Origin: Tolypothrix sp. NIES-4075
GTDB lineage: Bacteria; Cyanobacteriota; Cyanobacteriia; Cyanobacteriales; Nostocaceae
Length of the DNA stretch: 64,000 nt
Reading direction: 5' to 3'
Assembly (NCBI RefSeq): GCF_002218085.1
Contig: NZ_BDUC01000001.1
Span: 124,001 to 188,000, forward strand
The translations under genes were made by a program, and so were the position numbers. The notes under the pieces were generated by a model that was given only the letters and a program-made list of their open reading frames with translations, was not told the DNA's origin and searched no databases. Positions 25,969 through 35,083 of the stretch are shown piece after piece. The stretch's first letter is position 1, and the number at the start of each line of letters is the position of its first letter.

Positions 25969-26616
25969 GTGTCATACAGTGACTTTACTTTAGATAGAGT
26001 AAGGAGAACCTTTGATTTAACTATTTCCGATAAAGTTGATATATTTTCTTCTGTATTATAATTAGAATTACCGCCATTACTATCAGAAAATATTCAGGAA
26101 AATATACCCTTAGCTTTGGCTAGTAATACAGAAAAATCCCGTTCGGAAATGATTATTGCCCCTATTTGAATTGCAGTCAGAAAATATTTAAATTATCAAG
26201 TAAGTTTATTTTCGGGAATTGACTTTACAGTTGAGTCATCACAAGGACTAAACGGAAATTGTGATTTTCTTATTAGCCGTTCACCAGAATTATTAATTGT
26301 GAGTGCGCCGGTAGTAACGATTGTTGAAGCTAAAAAGGAAAACATTAATGCCGGATTAGGTCAGCGAAAAGTTTGAGCGGAGGTTTCCTCCGATCAAAGC
26401 TTTTCAAGAGAGTGTGTAGCAGAAATGATCGCAGCTAAATTGTTTAATGAACGCGAGGGAAATAATATTCAGACAATTTATGGAACTGTCACCACGGGAA
26501 CTAACTGGAAGTTTCTCAAACTTATTGGGCAAGTAGTTGAGATTGATTTGAGCGAATACTATATTAATAATATAGGTAAAATTTTGGGAATTTTATCTAG
26601 TATTCTGACTGAATGA
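25969..26616 (+). pseudogene. Cyanobacterial hypothetical protein, multiply broken
   Basis: Reading from GTG 25969 (AGGAG at 25956-25960), one frame runs to 26616 but contains stops at 26059 (TAA), 26167 (TGA) and 26374 (TGA). The last lies inside a 48-bp hairpin insert (26365-26412). With the insert removed the frame joins NINAGLGQ to CVAEMIAAKLFNEREGNN. Other conserved-looking text includes ENIPLALASNTEKSRSEMII, NYQVSLFSGIDFTVE, LNGNCDFLIS and VVTIVEAKKENINAGLGQ. The VEAK motif with preceding D-F suggests a nuclease-like (PD-(D/E)xK) fold. The intact protein would be about 199 aa. Confidence 0.75.
26365..26412. repeat. 48-bp hairpin mini-element inserted in frame
   Basis: Contains the perfect stem CGGAGG-TTT-CCTCCG, extended by GAAAAGTTTGAG on the left and ATCAAAGCTTTTC on the right, giving an imperfect long palindrome. 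Its length is a multiple of three, so the host frame is preserved, but it brings a TGA. A second copy with the same arms lies at 33556-33605. Confidence 0.75.
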
Positions 26617-26626
26617 GTACTTAAAA

Positions 26627-27262
26627 ATGATTACTACTTCAAGCATTGCCGAACAAAGAACAGTGCTACACAACATTAGCTGGGAAACCTTTGAAGCCTT
26701 GCTAGCAGAAACAGGTGAGGATAGAGGTTCCCGATTTGCTTATGAAGATGGCACTTTAGAAATTATGACTCCACTTTTTGAACACGAAAATCCTAAAAGT
26801 AATTTTGGCAATTTTATTATTGCTCTAGCGGAAGAACTAGAAATTGAAGTTAGAAGCGCTGGTTCAACAACACTAAAGCGAAGAATCGCAAAACGAGGTA
26901 TAGAACCAGATAATTGTTACTATATCCAGAATGAATTAGCTATTAGAGGTAAAGAAACTCTAAATTTAGAAACAGATCCAGCACCTGATTTAGCAATTGA
27001 GATTGATATAACAAGCAGTTCAGTTAACAAATTAGGGATTTATTCTGCACTTGGTATCGCTGAACTGTGGAGATATAACGGACGAGATTTAAAATTTTAT
27101 CAGTTAAGAGAAGGGCAATATGTTGAATGTGAATTTAGTATTGCTTTTCCGATAGTATCGGTGAGTGATATAAGCAGATTTATTCAGCAAAGTAAAACTA
27201 TGGGGGAAATTGCTTTGTTAAAATCTTTTCGATCTTGGGTGAGACTCAAAAAACTAGCGTAG
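26627..27262 (+). CDS. Uma2 family (DUF820) putative endonuclease
   Basis: 211 residues: 'ISWETFEALLAETGEDRGSRFAYEDGTLEIMTP', 'LKRRIAKRGIEPDNCYYIQN', 'DPAPDLAIEIDITSSSVNKLGIYSALGIAELWRYNG'. This is the Uma2/DUF820 PD-(D/E)xK superfamily. The acidic metal-binding elements are E/D in 'EPDNCYYI', 'PDLAIEID' and the following Ser-rich loop; the usual K is replaced in the family. Uma2 genes are greatly expanded in cyanobacteria, and their role is unresolved. It starts 11 bp after the broken upstream gene on the same strand. Confidence 0.88.
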   Translation: MITTSSIAEQRTVLHNISWETFEALLAETGEDRGSRFAYEDGTLEIMTPLFEHENPKSNFGNFIIALAEELEIEVRSAGSTTLKRRIAKRGIEPDNCYYIQNELAIRGKETLNLETDPAPDLAIEIDITSSSVNKLGIYSALGIAELWRYNGRDLKFYQLREGQYVECEFSIAFPIVSVSDISRFIQQSKTMGEIALLKSFRSWVRLKKLA

Positions 27263-27434
27263 CTTGTTAACAAATAATTCTATGTTTTTTAGAGCCTCTG
27301 AATAATTAGTACTAGGAAGTTTAACATCTGTGTTATCTCACATTTTGTTGCACCTAAATAGCGATCGCATTACCCAAGGAAAACATCAAGTTTACGCGAT
27401 CGCCTATAATTCAACTACCTTCATGACACAAAAA

Positions 27435-28526
27435 TTAAACGCTCATACTACTGTGACATAGATTGTAATTTGGTACTAATTCACGGTAAACATTAAGTGT
27501 TTCTTTATTTACCCGTGCAGCACTAAACCGCTCTATATTTTGTTTCCCTTGATATTTCCATTTTTGCATTTCCCAAGGGTTGCTAAGTAACTTCTTCATA
27601 GCAGTTGCGACAGCAAAGCTATTTTTAGGTGACACCAAAACACCAGCTTCTCCATTATCTAAAGTCTCAGGAATGCCGTCTACATCGCTGGCAATAATAG
27701 CGCAACCAGCTTCCCGCGCTTCTGTGAGAACCAAACCAAAAGATTCGTGGTATGAAGCGAGGACGAAGATATCAGTTGCTAGCATATAGCGTTGAGGTTC
27801 GCTTTGGAAGCCCTCAAAATGAATGCGCGAAGCAAAAGCTGTATTTTGTACTTTTGCCTCAAACATTGCCCGATCCGGACCATCCCCCACCAAATATAGA
27901 TGAGCATCGGGAAAATCCGCAGCTATTGTTACGAACCCGTCGATTAACTCACCAATTCCTTTACGTTGATACATTCCTGCTACGGTGGCGATCGCCGGAC
28001 GGTGTAGCGGTAGCGGTTGGTAGTCTAGAATACTGCGATGGCGGGGACTGCCCAATGTACCATTAGCGACTACTCGCAATTTTTTCTTCGGTATACCCCG
28101 ACGTACCATCGAATCTGCGACTGCGTTACTAACTGCAATTACGCGATCGGCTAATCCCATCAGTACTGCACTACGCTGAAATTCATTGTGTACGGTGGTA
28201 ACTAAACTATATCCAAAGTTCTTTTTAAACAGCCCTGCTAGCACAGATCCTGTCATCATATGTGCATGGACAATATCCGGCTGAAACTTTTGTATGATTT
28301 CGCGATAATGTCCAGCTGCTTTGATTAAATTCAGCGGTGTTCTAGACTGATTTAATTGAAAGTGTTGAGCGCCATAATTTGCTAATAATGCCTCATATTC
28401 GCCACCAGCAGATGCCATCGCAACATCGTGACCAGATGCAGCTTGCAAACAAGCTAGGTCTACTGCCACATTGACAATACCGTTACCGATTTTTTGTATA
28501 TGATTAGTAAGATGTAGTATACGCAT
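27435..28526 (-). CDS. GT4 family glycosyltransferase
   Basis: 363-residue GT-B enzyme: 'MRILHLTNHIQKIGNGIVNVAVDLA', 'PDIVHAHMMTGSVLAGLF', 'VTTVHNEFQRSA', 'DRVIAVSNAVADSMVRRGIPKKKLRVVANGT', 'TVAGMYQRKGIGELIDGF', 'LYLVGDGPDR', 'LASYHESFGLVLTEAREAGCAIIASDVDGIPE' (E-x7-E donor site). It lies 99 bp downstream of a PIG-L deacetylase on the same strand. A GT4 plus LmbE-like deacetylase pair is the arrangement used to make and deacetylate GlcNAc conjugates (as in bacillithiol or GlcNAc-lipids), but the acceptor here is unknown. Confidence 0.88.
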   Translation of the reverse strand: MRILHLTNHIQKIGNGIVNVAVDLACLQAASGHDVAMASAGGEYEALLANYGAQHFQLNQSRTPLNLIKAAGHYREIIQKFQPDIVHAHMMTGSVLAGLFKKNFGYSLVTTVHNEFQRSAVLMGLADRVIAVSNAVADSMVRRGIPKKKLRVVANGTLGSPRHRSILDYQPLPLHRPAIATVAGMYQRKGIGELIDGFVTIAADFPDAHLYLVGDGPDRAMFEAKVQNTAFASRIHFEGFQSEPQRYMLATDIFVLASYHESFGLVLTEAREAGCAIIASDVDGIPETLDNGEAGVLVSPKNSFAVATAMKKLLSNPWEMQKWKYQGKQNIERFSAARVNKETLNVYRELVPNYNLCHSSMSV

Positions 28527-28625
28527 TTAAATTACTCCACAGTGGCCGCTGATATTAAATTGATTAACTTGACTATTTCAGACGCAACCTCTGCTTAACT
28601 CTTAATAATAAAGAAGTTTCAGCTA

Positions 28626-29411
28626 TTAGGATTCTACTTTGAAGAATATTTCATAAGACCCCAAAAATCGCTTGATAAAGCCAGGGGGTAGACCTTCAAT
28701 TTGAGAAGAATATGAGGCGATCGCTCTATTTTTTTTGTCTTGAACTGCTGCAATTGATAGCCGATAAGCATCTGCTATATCCTGCAACTTCAGCATAATA
28801 AATAGTGGCGCTCTCCAAAATAACCAAATCGCATACTCTAGCAGTTCTACTTCAATTTGGGCTTGAGCGATCGCTTCTTTTACTAAAGTATATGCAGCTT
28901 CATGATCCTTATGGCAATCTTTTTGATGTGGAACGTAGACTTCCCCTGGTTTATACTTTTGAAGCAGTTCAACTATCTGCTCAATCGTCTGTTGTCGTTG
29001 CAATGCTTCTAAATCTCGTAATGTTCCATCTACCTTATCTAAAAAGTAAATTTCTGATGGTTCAACTCCTAAAATGTTCAATGCTGTTACGGCTTCTTGT
29101 TTGCGAATTTGGATGATTTTATCTTTAATTTCCGAATCCTCGCCAACTGAACCCTGTCCATCCGTCAGAAAAGCTACTACTACTGGTATTCTTTGTTCCC
29201 TTTTTAAGGCAATCATCCCACCGCAACCAAAAGTTTCATCATCTTGATGCGGAGAAAACACCATTGCTGATTTTTTGCTAAATGTTAGCGGCATACTTCC
29301 ACGACGCAAAATCCACCGAACTAGTAAGTTAGAGTGCATATATTGCACTTGATAAAGCCAGGTATTTGGAAGTATTTTTTCTACTCTTTGGAGAATTTTC
29401 TTATAATTCAT
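28626..29411 (-). CDS. PIG-L/LmbE family N-acetylglucosamine deacetylase
   Basis: 261 residues. The Zn-binding motif PHQDDE (in 'MVFSPHQDDETFGCGGMIAL', about residue 54) and the distal 'HKDHEAAYTL' supply the ligands and catalytic Asp of PIG-L-type deacetylases, which remove acetyl from GlcNAc on small-molecule or lipid conjugates. Both motifs are intact. It probably forms a unit with the downstream GT4 gene. No signal peptide; cytosolic. Confidence 0.9.
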   Translation of the reverse strand: MNYKKILQRVEKILPNTWLYQVQYMHSNLLVRWILRRGSMPLTFSKKSAMVFSPHQDDETFGCGGMIALKREQRIPVVVAFLTDGQGSVGEDSEIKDKIIQIRKQEAVTALNILGVEPSEIYFLDKVDGTLRDLEALQRQQTIEQIVELLQKYKPGEVYVPHQKDCHKDHEAAYTLVKEAIAQAQIEVELLEYAIWLFWRAPLFIMLKLQDIADAYRLSIAAVQDKKNRAIASYSSQIEGLPPGFIKRFLGSYEIFFKVES

Positions 29412-30120
29412 AGTTTTTTTACTAAATATAATGGGAGAAAAACTTCTGGTAGTTTTTCTTTAATGCATATTTGTCTGACTTTTATTTCTTGCTTTTACAT
29501 AATACCAGTTTTCTTAATAACATTTTCATGTGTTTATTTTTGTTACAAAAACAATATCTAACTTTAACAATTACTTTACCTATTATTAACTTTTAATAAT
29601 TCACACATAATAATATGCCAAGCTTACTTATTTGCTTGGTGACTAATTTAAATTTAATTATTAACTGGAAATTTTTTATCTGTACAAAGTTTATTTTAAT
29701 ATTTATTTCTCATAATATTAAGAGAATAAATATTAGTTAAAACTTATATCTACATTTACATCATCTAGACTAATTGTATTAGAGATGACATTTATTTACT
29801 TCGCTGACAGGGAATGCGGGCAAATTTTCAGATGCGATCGCTACTCTATTTTTGATATTAGCAATACTACCCTTTCGTTAAAAGTTAGACTGTATCTTGT
29901 GGTTGAAAAATACTACTGTGCGTAATAGTACCCCCTAATGATAACAACAATGTCTAAAAAAATACTTGAAATTAAACTATATAAGTCAGGCATTCGGTGT
30001 CAAACTACCCAGTTGTCAACTTTCATCTAACAGACTTGAGGTGAGAATTATTCTTCTCAAACTCCGAATACCCACTTATAACACTGTAGCAGACTATGTA
30101 TTTTTTAGATGTGTTCTAAA
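29412..30120. other. Long AT-rich intergenic region
   Basis: About 710 bp without a supported gene. A small hairpin CCAAGC-(9-11 nt)-GCTTGG lies near 29618-29640. The rest is mainly A/T-rich with one HIP1 site near 29835. It probably contains the promoter for the minus-strand PIG-L gene and the end of the propeller gene transcript. Confidence 0.5.
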
Positions 30121-32307
30121 TCACTTTGGTAGATTGTACACAATCACTTTTCCTTTCGCATCTTCCTCAACAAACACTAAGTACTCACCATTTGAGCGGC
30201 GAAAAGCGCGGATACCGTATGGTATATCAATCCAACCACTTTCGCCCTTCACTTCTGCACCAGGTTTTAACTTTTGAACTTCTGCTCCCGTTGCTGTATT
30301 GTAGACATATACTTCTGCGGTTTTCACTGTGACGGCAAACACGTAATCTCCTGCCACACTCATTGCAGCTGTAGACACTTCGCGTTTGCCAGTGGTGTCG
30401 TAGGGAATTACAGTTCGCCAACGGGAAGTGCGATTTCCTTTGCTCCAATTGTCAAAACGGGCAATTTCCGATCCAGCAATTGTGGCATCGTCGCCGACTG
30501 CGGGGTGATCTACAGTGAAGCCAGACAAATACATAGTGTCTGTTTCCGGGAAATATTCAATTCTCCTGATATCAGTGAATATACTAGGTGTTTTTTGTTT
30601 TTGAAGCGAACTAGAAGTATAAATTGGGTTGCCGTTTTTATCTAGTCCTTGTAACGGATAATGCCGAATGCCGATACCGTCTAGAGTTCGCAAGGTTTTC
30701 CAAACATCTCCTTTGCTGTCTACCCACAATCCCCCTAAGTAAGGATAATCTTTTGGTAAAGAATCGTATTCGCCGTTGTCAAAAGCGCCGTTACCATTGC
30801 GATCGCCCCAAATCCATTCTCCTTCTTTGGGTATATTAGGAAGCCAACTTACAGCTACTGGTTTTCCATCTTTTTCTGGTGTTCCCCAAAACATTCCCGC
30901 TGGTATGGCAATTTTGCCATCACTGTTCGGATTGAAACGATAAATTTGTATATAGCTGGCAAAGATATCTGTGAGAAACATAAAAGGCTTGCCTTTAATA
31001 CGCCGAAAAAAGGCTGAAGTCGGTGCTGTATGCAAACGCGGATCTTGTGGGTATTTGAAAGGATTTATTGTGTAAGCTTTGTAAGTCGCTTGCTGACCAG
31101 CAGGCTTGTTATAATTCATCACGAATTGTTCTTGCTTCGTAAATACCTCAACTCCATCACTAGCTGGGTCAGTATCGGCATTATCGACAAAATGCAAACC
31201 TAACAATTGCCACTGTAGTTTTCCGGTAGGTGAAAACTTCCGCAAATCCGTGCCTGAGTAATTGAAACCATTACTATTTATATAGATATTACCTGCGGCA
31301 TCTGTGCCGACTCCAGTAATACCGTAAAATTTCAAATCACTGATTTCCCCAGCCGTACCTTGATATATACCGCCCTTGCTGCCGAAAGTTCCGGTTAATA
31401 CTGGCTTTTTTTTAATATTGTAAATTAATACTTGCTGGCGCGAATCATTTTCTGCTACTAAAAGTCTATTTTGATTATCGATGGCGATCGCTTTTGGCTC
31501 AACTACATCGGCAATTTGTTCTGGTAACTGTTTTCCTTGTTGGGAATAATGCAGAATCTTCGCAGGACTACTACCTTTTTTCGGCTGAATAATCCACAAA
31601 TTTCCTTGACGGTCAACGCTTATCTGTCCGGGATTGCTAAAGCTAAAGCTGCGAATTTCGTCTAGAGTCTCGCTGTTGTAAACTCGAATTTTATTTTCAG
31701 CAGAATCACTAACATACAACTCGTTTTTTGAAGTTGCCAATCCAGTAACTTCGCCTTTAGTACTGACAATTAACATGCTGCGATCGTAGCCGCGTCCTTT
31801 ACTAAAAGCAGCAGGTTTGCCAGATAAGTCGTAGCGTCTTACACAGTACCAAGTTGTTTTTTCTGGGGGATAATCAGCTTTTATGTTGCCCATTGACCCC
31901 TGAATCATAGCAAGGTAAATGTATTTGCTATTTCCTGTGACAGCTTTGCCCCCGCTACGACTCCAACCGTGGGTTTCCACAGAAGAACCAATAACATCGC
32001 CATCCTTGTATATTCCGGCTTCTCTGCCGGCTTCATCCCAACCGCTGTTAGTATAAACTGTACCGTTTGGGGCAACATACATCGCTTCAATCTGGTTTTG
32101 TACCCACTTATCGCCACCGCCAAATGTATTACCTATCCAAGAGGTTTTGTAGGTGGTTGCTAACGCTACATTAGCAGTTAAATATGTTGCAATTCCAATT
32201 GAAATAATAATTCCAGCTATCAGACTAAGTAAAAAACTGACAACTTTACCCCGCTGATAATTTATTGACAAAAATAAATTATTGATGTGCCGATTAAACA
32301 TTTGCAT
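30121..32307 (-). CDS. Exported NHL/beta-propeller-like protein with an EF-hand-type loop
   Basis: 728 residues with an N-terminal membrane anchor or signal (VSFLLSLIAGIIISIGIATYL). The body repeats short beta-blade motifs (VYTNSGWDEAG, GLATSKNELYVSDSAENKIRVYNS, ISVDRQGNLWIIQ, IAIDNQNRLLVAEND, GVGTDAAGNIYINSNG) typical of NHL/SMP-30-like propellers. 'DRNGNGAFDNGEY' is a canonical 12-residue EF-hand calcium loop (D-x-N-x-N-G-x-F-D-x-x-E). Likely acts outside the cytoplasm, binding sugars, metals or proteins; no enzyme function is evident. Monocistronic. Confidence 0.75.
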   Translation of the reverse strand: MQMFNRHINNLFLSINYQRGKVVSFLLSLIAGIIISIGIATYLTANVALATTYKTSWIGNTFGGGDKWVQNQIEAMYVAPNGTVYTNSGWDEAGREAGIYKDGDVIGSSVETHGWSRSGGKAVTGNSKYIYLAMIQGSMGNIKADYPPEKTTWYCVRRYDLSGKPAAFSKGRGYDRSMLIVSTKGEVTGLATSKNELYVSDSAENKIRVYNSETLDEIRSFSFSNPGQISVDRQGNLWIIQPKKGSSPAKILHYSQQGKQLPEQIADVVEPKAIAIDNQNRLLVAENDSRQQVLIYNIKKKPVLTGTFGSKGGIYQGTAGEISDLKFYGITGVGTDAAGNIYINSNGFNYSGTDLRKFSPTGKLQWQLLGLHFVDNADTDPASDGVEVFTKQEQFVMNYNKPAGQQATYKAYTINPFKYPQDPRLHTAPTSAFFRRIKGKPFMFLTDIFASYIQIYRFNPNSDGKIAIPAGMFWGTPEKDGKPVAVSWLPNIPKEGEWIWGDRNGNGAFDNGEYDSLPKDYPYLGGLWVDSKGDVWKTLRTLDGIGIRHYPLQGLDKNGNPIYTSSSLQKQKTPSIFTDIRRIEYFPETDTMYLSGFTVDHPAVGDDATIAGSEIARFDNWSKGNRTSRWRTVIPYDTTGKREVSTAAMSVAGDYVFAVTVKTAEVYVYNTATGAEVQKLKPGAEVKGESGWIDIPYGIRAFRRSNGEYLVFVEEDAKGKVIVYNLPK

Positions 32308-32854
32308 TCTGTTTAGTTGCTTTTGACGGTGTTATGTTTATGCCGCAGTTATGGCTTATTATAAATGCCAATTTAGTAATTATTGATCGACCATATTTAT
32401 CAAACAATAAAATTTGATTTTGACTGAATATTAATGCTTTATTCAGACATATTATTTACACGGTTACTTAAGTGTTTACTCTCTTTTCATTTTTTAAGTT
32501 CTCAATTATACGTAGATTAAGATTTAATTAATAGTCAAGAGTAAATACATACAATTAGAAGAATTGATCTTAAAACAAACTAGAACATCTGTTATATCAG
32601 TATATATACATTAAATAATCAGATTGTCAGATTTTATCCGTCGTCTTTACAAAATCTTTATTGAATCGACACAAGTGTTTAAATTTGATTTTTAAAGTTT
32701 TTAATCATGTGAAGTAGGTCGTTCCGGAAAAATGTCAATCAAAATATATATTTGTTGAAGATGAATTTGCTTTTATAGAAACGCTTGGACGCTTGAAAGA
32801 AAAATTTTCATGCTGTATTGTGAACTTCGTTAATATTGCCAGATTGCATAAATG
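32308..32854. other. AT-rich intergenic region
   Basis: About 550 bp between two minus-strand genes with no supported ORF, RNA or strong repeat. It should contain the promoter of the propeller gene. Nothing further is recognised. Confidence 0.5.
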
Positions 32855-33514
32855 CTATTGTTGAGTATTAAATCGTACACCAGCTAAAATCAAATTAATT
32901 GCTTGTTGCGTGTGTTCCTCAATCATTTCTGGACTTCGCAAGTCTAAATCCGGTTTTGCATACTTAAGATTCTCGTAGGCATCGAAGTAAAAAGTACAAA
33001 CTGCGGCAATATGAATTGCAGTTATAAACGGATCAACTGGACGAAAGCAACCGGACGCCACACCACGTTCTAAGATACTAATAACTTGCTCGAAACCTTC
33101 TTGCCAGTTTGTCTGTTTGTAAAACTTACCTTGATTTTGATTCGCTTCTTGAAATAAAATCATGCCTAAGTGAGGATGCTGGACTCTATAAGCAATAGCT
33201 GCTTGAATAACCTGCTTTAGGGCTTCTTCTGGTGGCAAATTATCCAAGTTAGTTTCCCGAATCATGTCGTTTATGGGAAAGTCAAGCCGGTGCAAGACTG
33301 CTTGATACAGCTTTTCCTTACTGTCAAAATAGTAGTAAATCATGGCTTTGGTAACACCACTACCCAAAGCGATCGCTTCCGTTCGCGCTCCCGAAAGACC
33401 ATGCTTGGCAAACTCTTCCATTGCCGCATCTAATATCTGCGCTTTCGTCGCTTCAGCATCGCGCACTTGTCGAGGTTTGTTAGATGAAGATTTTGATTGC
33501 GTTGAACGACCCAC
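32855..33514 (-). CDS. TetR family transcriptional regulator
   Basis: 219 residues. N-terminal TetR helix-turn-helix: 'ATKAQILDAAMEEFAKHGLSGARTEAIALGSGVTKAMIYYYFDSKEKLYQAVL' (about residues 23-75), with the characteristic YYYFDSKEKLY. The C-terminal ligand domain resembles the RutR/AcrR-like TetR_C group ('HPHLGMILFQEANQ'). It is divergent from a Rieske oxygenase gene, and a perfect 22-bp palindrome sits in the shared 257-bp space. It probably represses the oxygenase until a substrate-like ligand binds. Confidence 0.9.
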   Translation of the reverse strand: MGRSTQSKSSSNKPRQVRDAEATKAQILDAAMEEFAKHGLSGARTEAIALGSGVTKAMIYYYFDSKEKLYQAVLHRLDFPINDMIRETNLDNLPPEEALKQVIQAAIAYRVQHPHLGMILFQEANQNQGKFYKQTNWQEGFEQVISILERGVASGCFRPVDPFITAIHIAAVCTFYFDAYENLKYAKPDLDLRSPEMIEEHTQQAINLILAGVRFNTQQ

Positions 33515-33555
33515 AGCTCACCATCAAAGAGACGAACATTATCTTAACTAAAAAA

Positions 33556-33605
33556 CCGAAAACTTTGAGCTAGGACTTTCGGGGATCAAAGTTTTTCAAG
33601 ACCGG
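33556..33605. repeat. 50-bp hairpin mini-element, second copy
   Basis: CCGAAAACTTTGAGC on the left, GGGATCAAAGTTTTTCAAG on the right and ACCGG at the end; the arms match those of the 26365-26412 element (GAAAAGTTTGAG / GATCAAAGCTTTTCAAG). It lies just upstream of tetR in the divergent promoter region, so it could influence expression. Confidence 0.65.
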
Positions 33606-33653
33606 TTAGTAGTTGACAGACAAAATGAAATTGGTTAAATTAATAACTAACTA

Positions 33654-33675
33654 AAAAATTAGTTAACTAATTTTT
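33654..33675. promoter_or_regulatory. 22-bp perfect palindrome, candidate TetR operator
   Basis: AAAAATTAGTT at 33654-33664 and its exact complement AACTAATTTTT at 33665-33675, centred on GTTAAC. A partial half-copy (AACTAACTAA) lies just upstream. Its position between divergent tetR and Rieske genes and size (about 22 bp) fit a TetR dimer site. Confidence 0.7.
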
Positions 33676-33771
33676 GCATAACTCAGCCAGTAGATTAAGT
33701 AAAAAACATTACGCTGTCAGCTCACTTAATCTACAATATTTTGCTGTAATCATAAAAGGAAGAAAATAACA

Positions 33772-34761
33772 ATGTCTATGCTTTTTGGCGCACCTTGGCT
33801 GTTAGCACACAAATCGATGTTAGAGGTAAACAAACCGAGAAAAGTTTCCCTCTACGGTTGTGATTACGTGCTGTGGAAAGATGCAGCAGGTAAAATAAGC
33901 GCCTTACCTAACGCTTGTCCACATATGGGAGCAATGTTATCTGAAGGTTGGTGTCAGCAACGTGAAGATAAAACTAGTGTTGTAGTTTGTCCATTTCATG
34001 CTTTGGAATTTGACAGTGAAGGTTGTACTATTTTGCCCGGTTCAAATAAGAAAACTTTACCACAATTGCAACCGTTAGAACTGATTATTCAAGATGATTT
34101 TATTTGGTCTTATGGCGGATATGAACCGAAAGTGCCAATTCCGACAATTTTGAATGAAATAACTGCTAAGTATGACTTTATTGGACATACAGCAGACACC
34201 AGCGTGGAGACAGATTTGCTCACCATGCTGTTAAATATGCACGATTATAACCATCAAAACGGCACTCATCGCCCTTTATTTAGAATTGAAGAAGTGCAAT
34301 TTGAGAAGTTTATCGACAATGGGCATGAATCGCACGCTTTTTTTGATATGCCCACAGCACCTACAACTTTAAGAGAAAAAATCAGCAATCCCGACTTATT
34401 TTTACTACCAAAAGTCTTGAAACCACACTTAGAAAATCACTTTCCATCTTTAATAATTTCACATGTTGAAAACTGGGCAGCTAAAGTTGCACAATGCCAC
34501 CTGTTTATCCCAGAATCGGAGATGCGGACACGTACTTATGTATTAATGTTTGGGCAAGCGAAACATCCAGCATTTAAAGCGTTGGGTAACAAGTTTCTCG
34601 ACTTTGCCAAAGTTATTGTCCAACAAGATGCAGATATTTTAGAGAAGATTTATCCAAATACGCCACAGAAAATTAAACTAAATAATGAAGTGGGGATGGA
34701 TTGGGTAAGACGCAATTTTGCCAGTTTCCCCGTAACTGTGGAGCCGAATCTTTCTAAGTAA
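33772..34761 (+). CDS. Rieske non-heme iron oxygenase
   Basis: 329 residues. Rieske [2Fe-2S] ligands: C49-x-H51 (CPHMG) and C73-x2-H76 (CPFH). A C-terminal oxygenase part follows with 'NMHDYNHQNGTHRPLF', probably carrying the mononuclear iron His ligands. It resembles phenylpropionate-dioxygenase-like or vanillate demethylase-type alpha subunits. No reductase or ferredoxin gene is adjacent, so electrons would come from elsewhere. It is divergently controlled by the TetR regulator at 32855. Substrate unknown; hydroxylation or demethylation of an aromatic or similar compound is expected. Confidence 0.85.
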   Translation: MSMLFGAPWLLAHKSMLEVNKPRKVSLYGCDYVLWKDAAGKISALPNACPHMGAMLSEGWCQQREDKTSVVVCPFHALEFDSEGCTILPGSNKKTLPQLQPLELIIQDDFIWSYGGYEPKVPIPTILNEITAKYDFIGHTADTSVETDLLTMLLNMHDYNHQNGTHRPLFRIEEVQFEKFIDNGHESHAFFDMPTAPTTLREKISNPDLFLLPKVLKPHLENHFPSLIISHVENWAAKVAQCHLFIPESEMRTRTYVLMFGQAKHPAFKALGNKFLDFAKVIVQQDADILEKIYPNTPQKIKLNNEVGMDWVRRNFASFPVTVEPNLSK

Positions 34762-35083
34762 TTATCATAGTAATCGCATCGAGGTTAAGTGTTTAACCTT
34801 TGGTCGTAGTTTTATTTTCATGTTAGCGATCGCATGGCAGTTGCATTTGGCGTTCCTACAAGCAAATCCTGCGCGATCGCTTTCACGCCACCCCCAAAAC
34901 TACCATACTATCCGCATCAAATCCTAGTTTATTGAAAAATTATATTTATCCTCGCAATTATGAAGTAATTGTAAAAATTAAGAAGTTGGTATATGTAATT
35001 ATCCTAAATAAATTTAATGTTAATATTACTTAGCATTATTTAGGATGATGCTTTTTTGTCAATTTCTCAAATTGGAGGTGGGA

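Noticed and set aside
29966..30277. 103-codon plus-strand frame overlapping the propeller gene
   Set aside because: Antisense to the well-supported 728-residue minus-strand gene; no motif.
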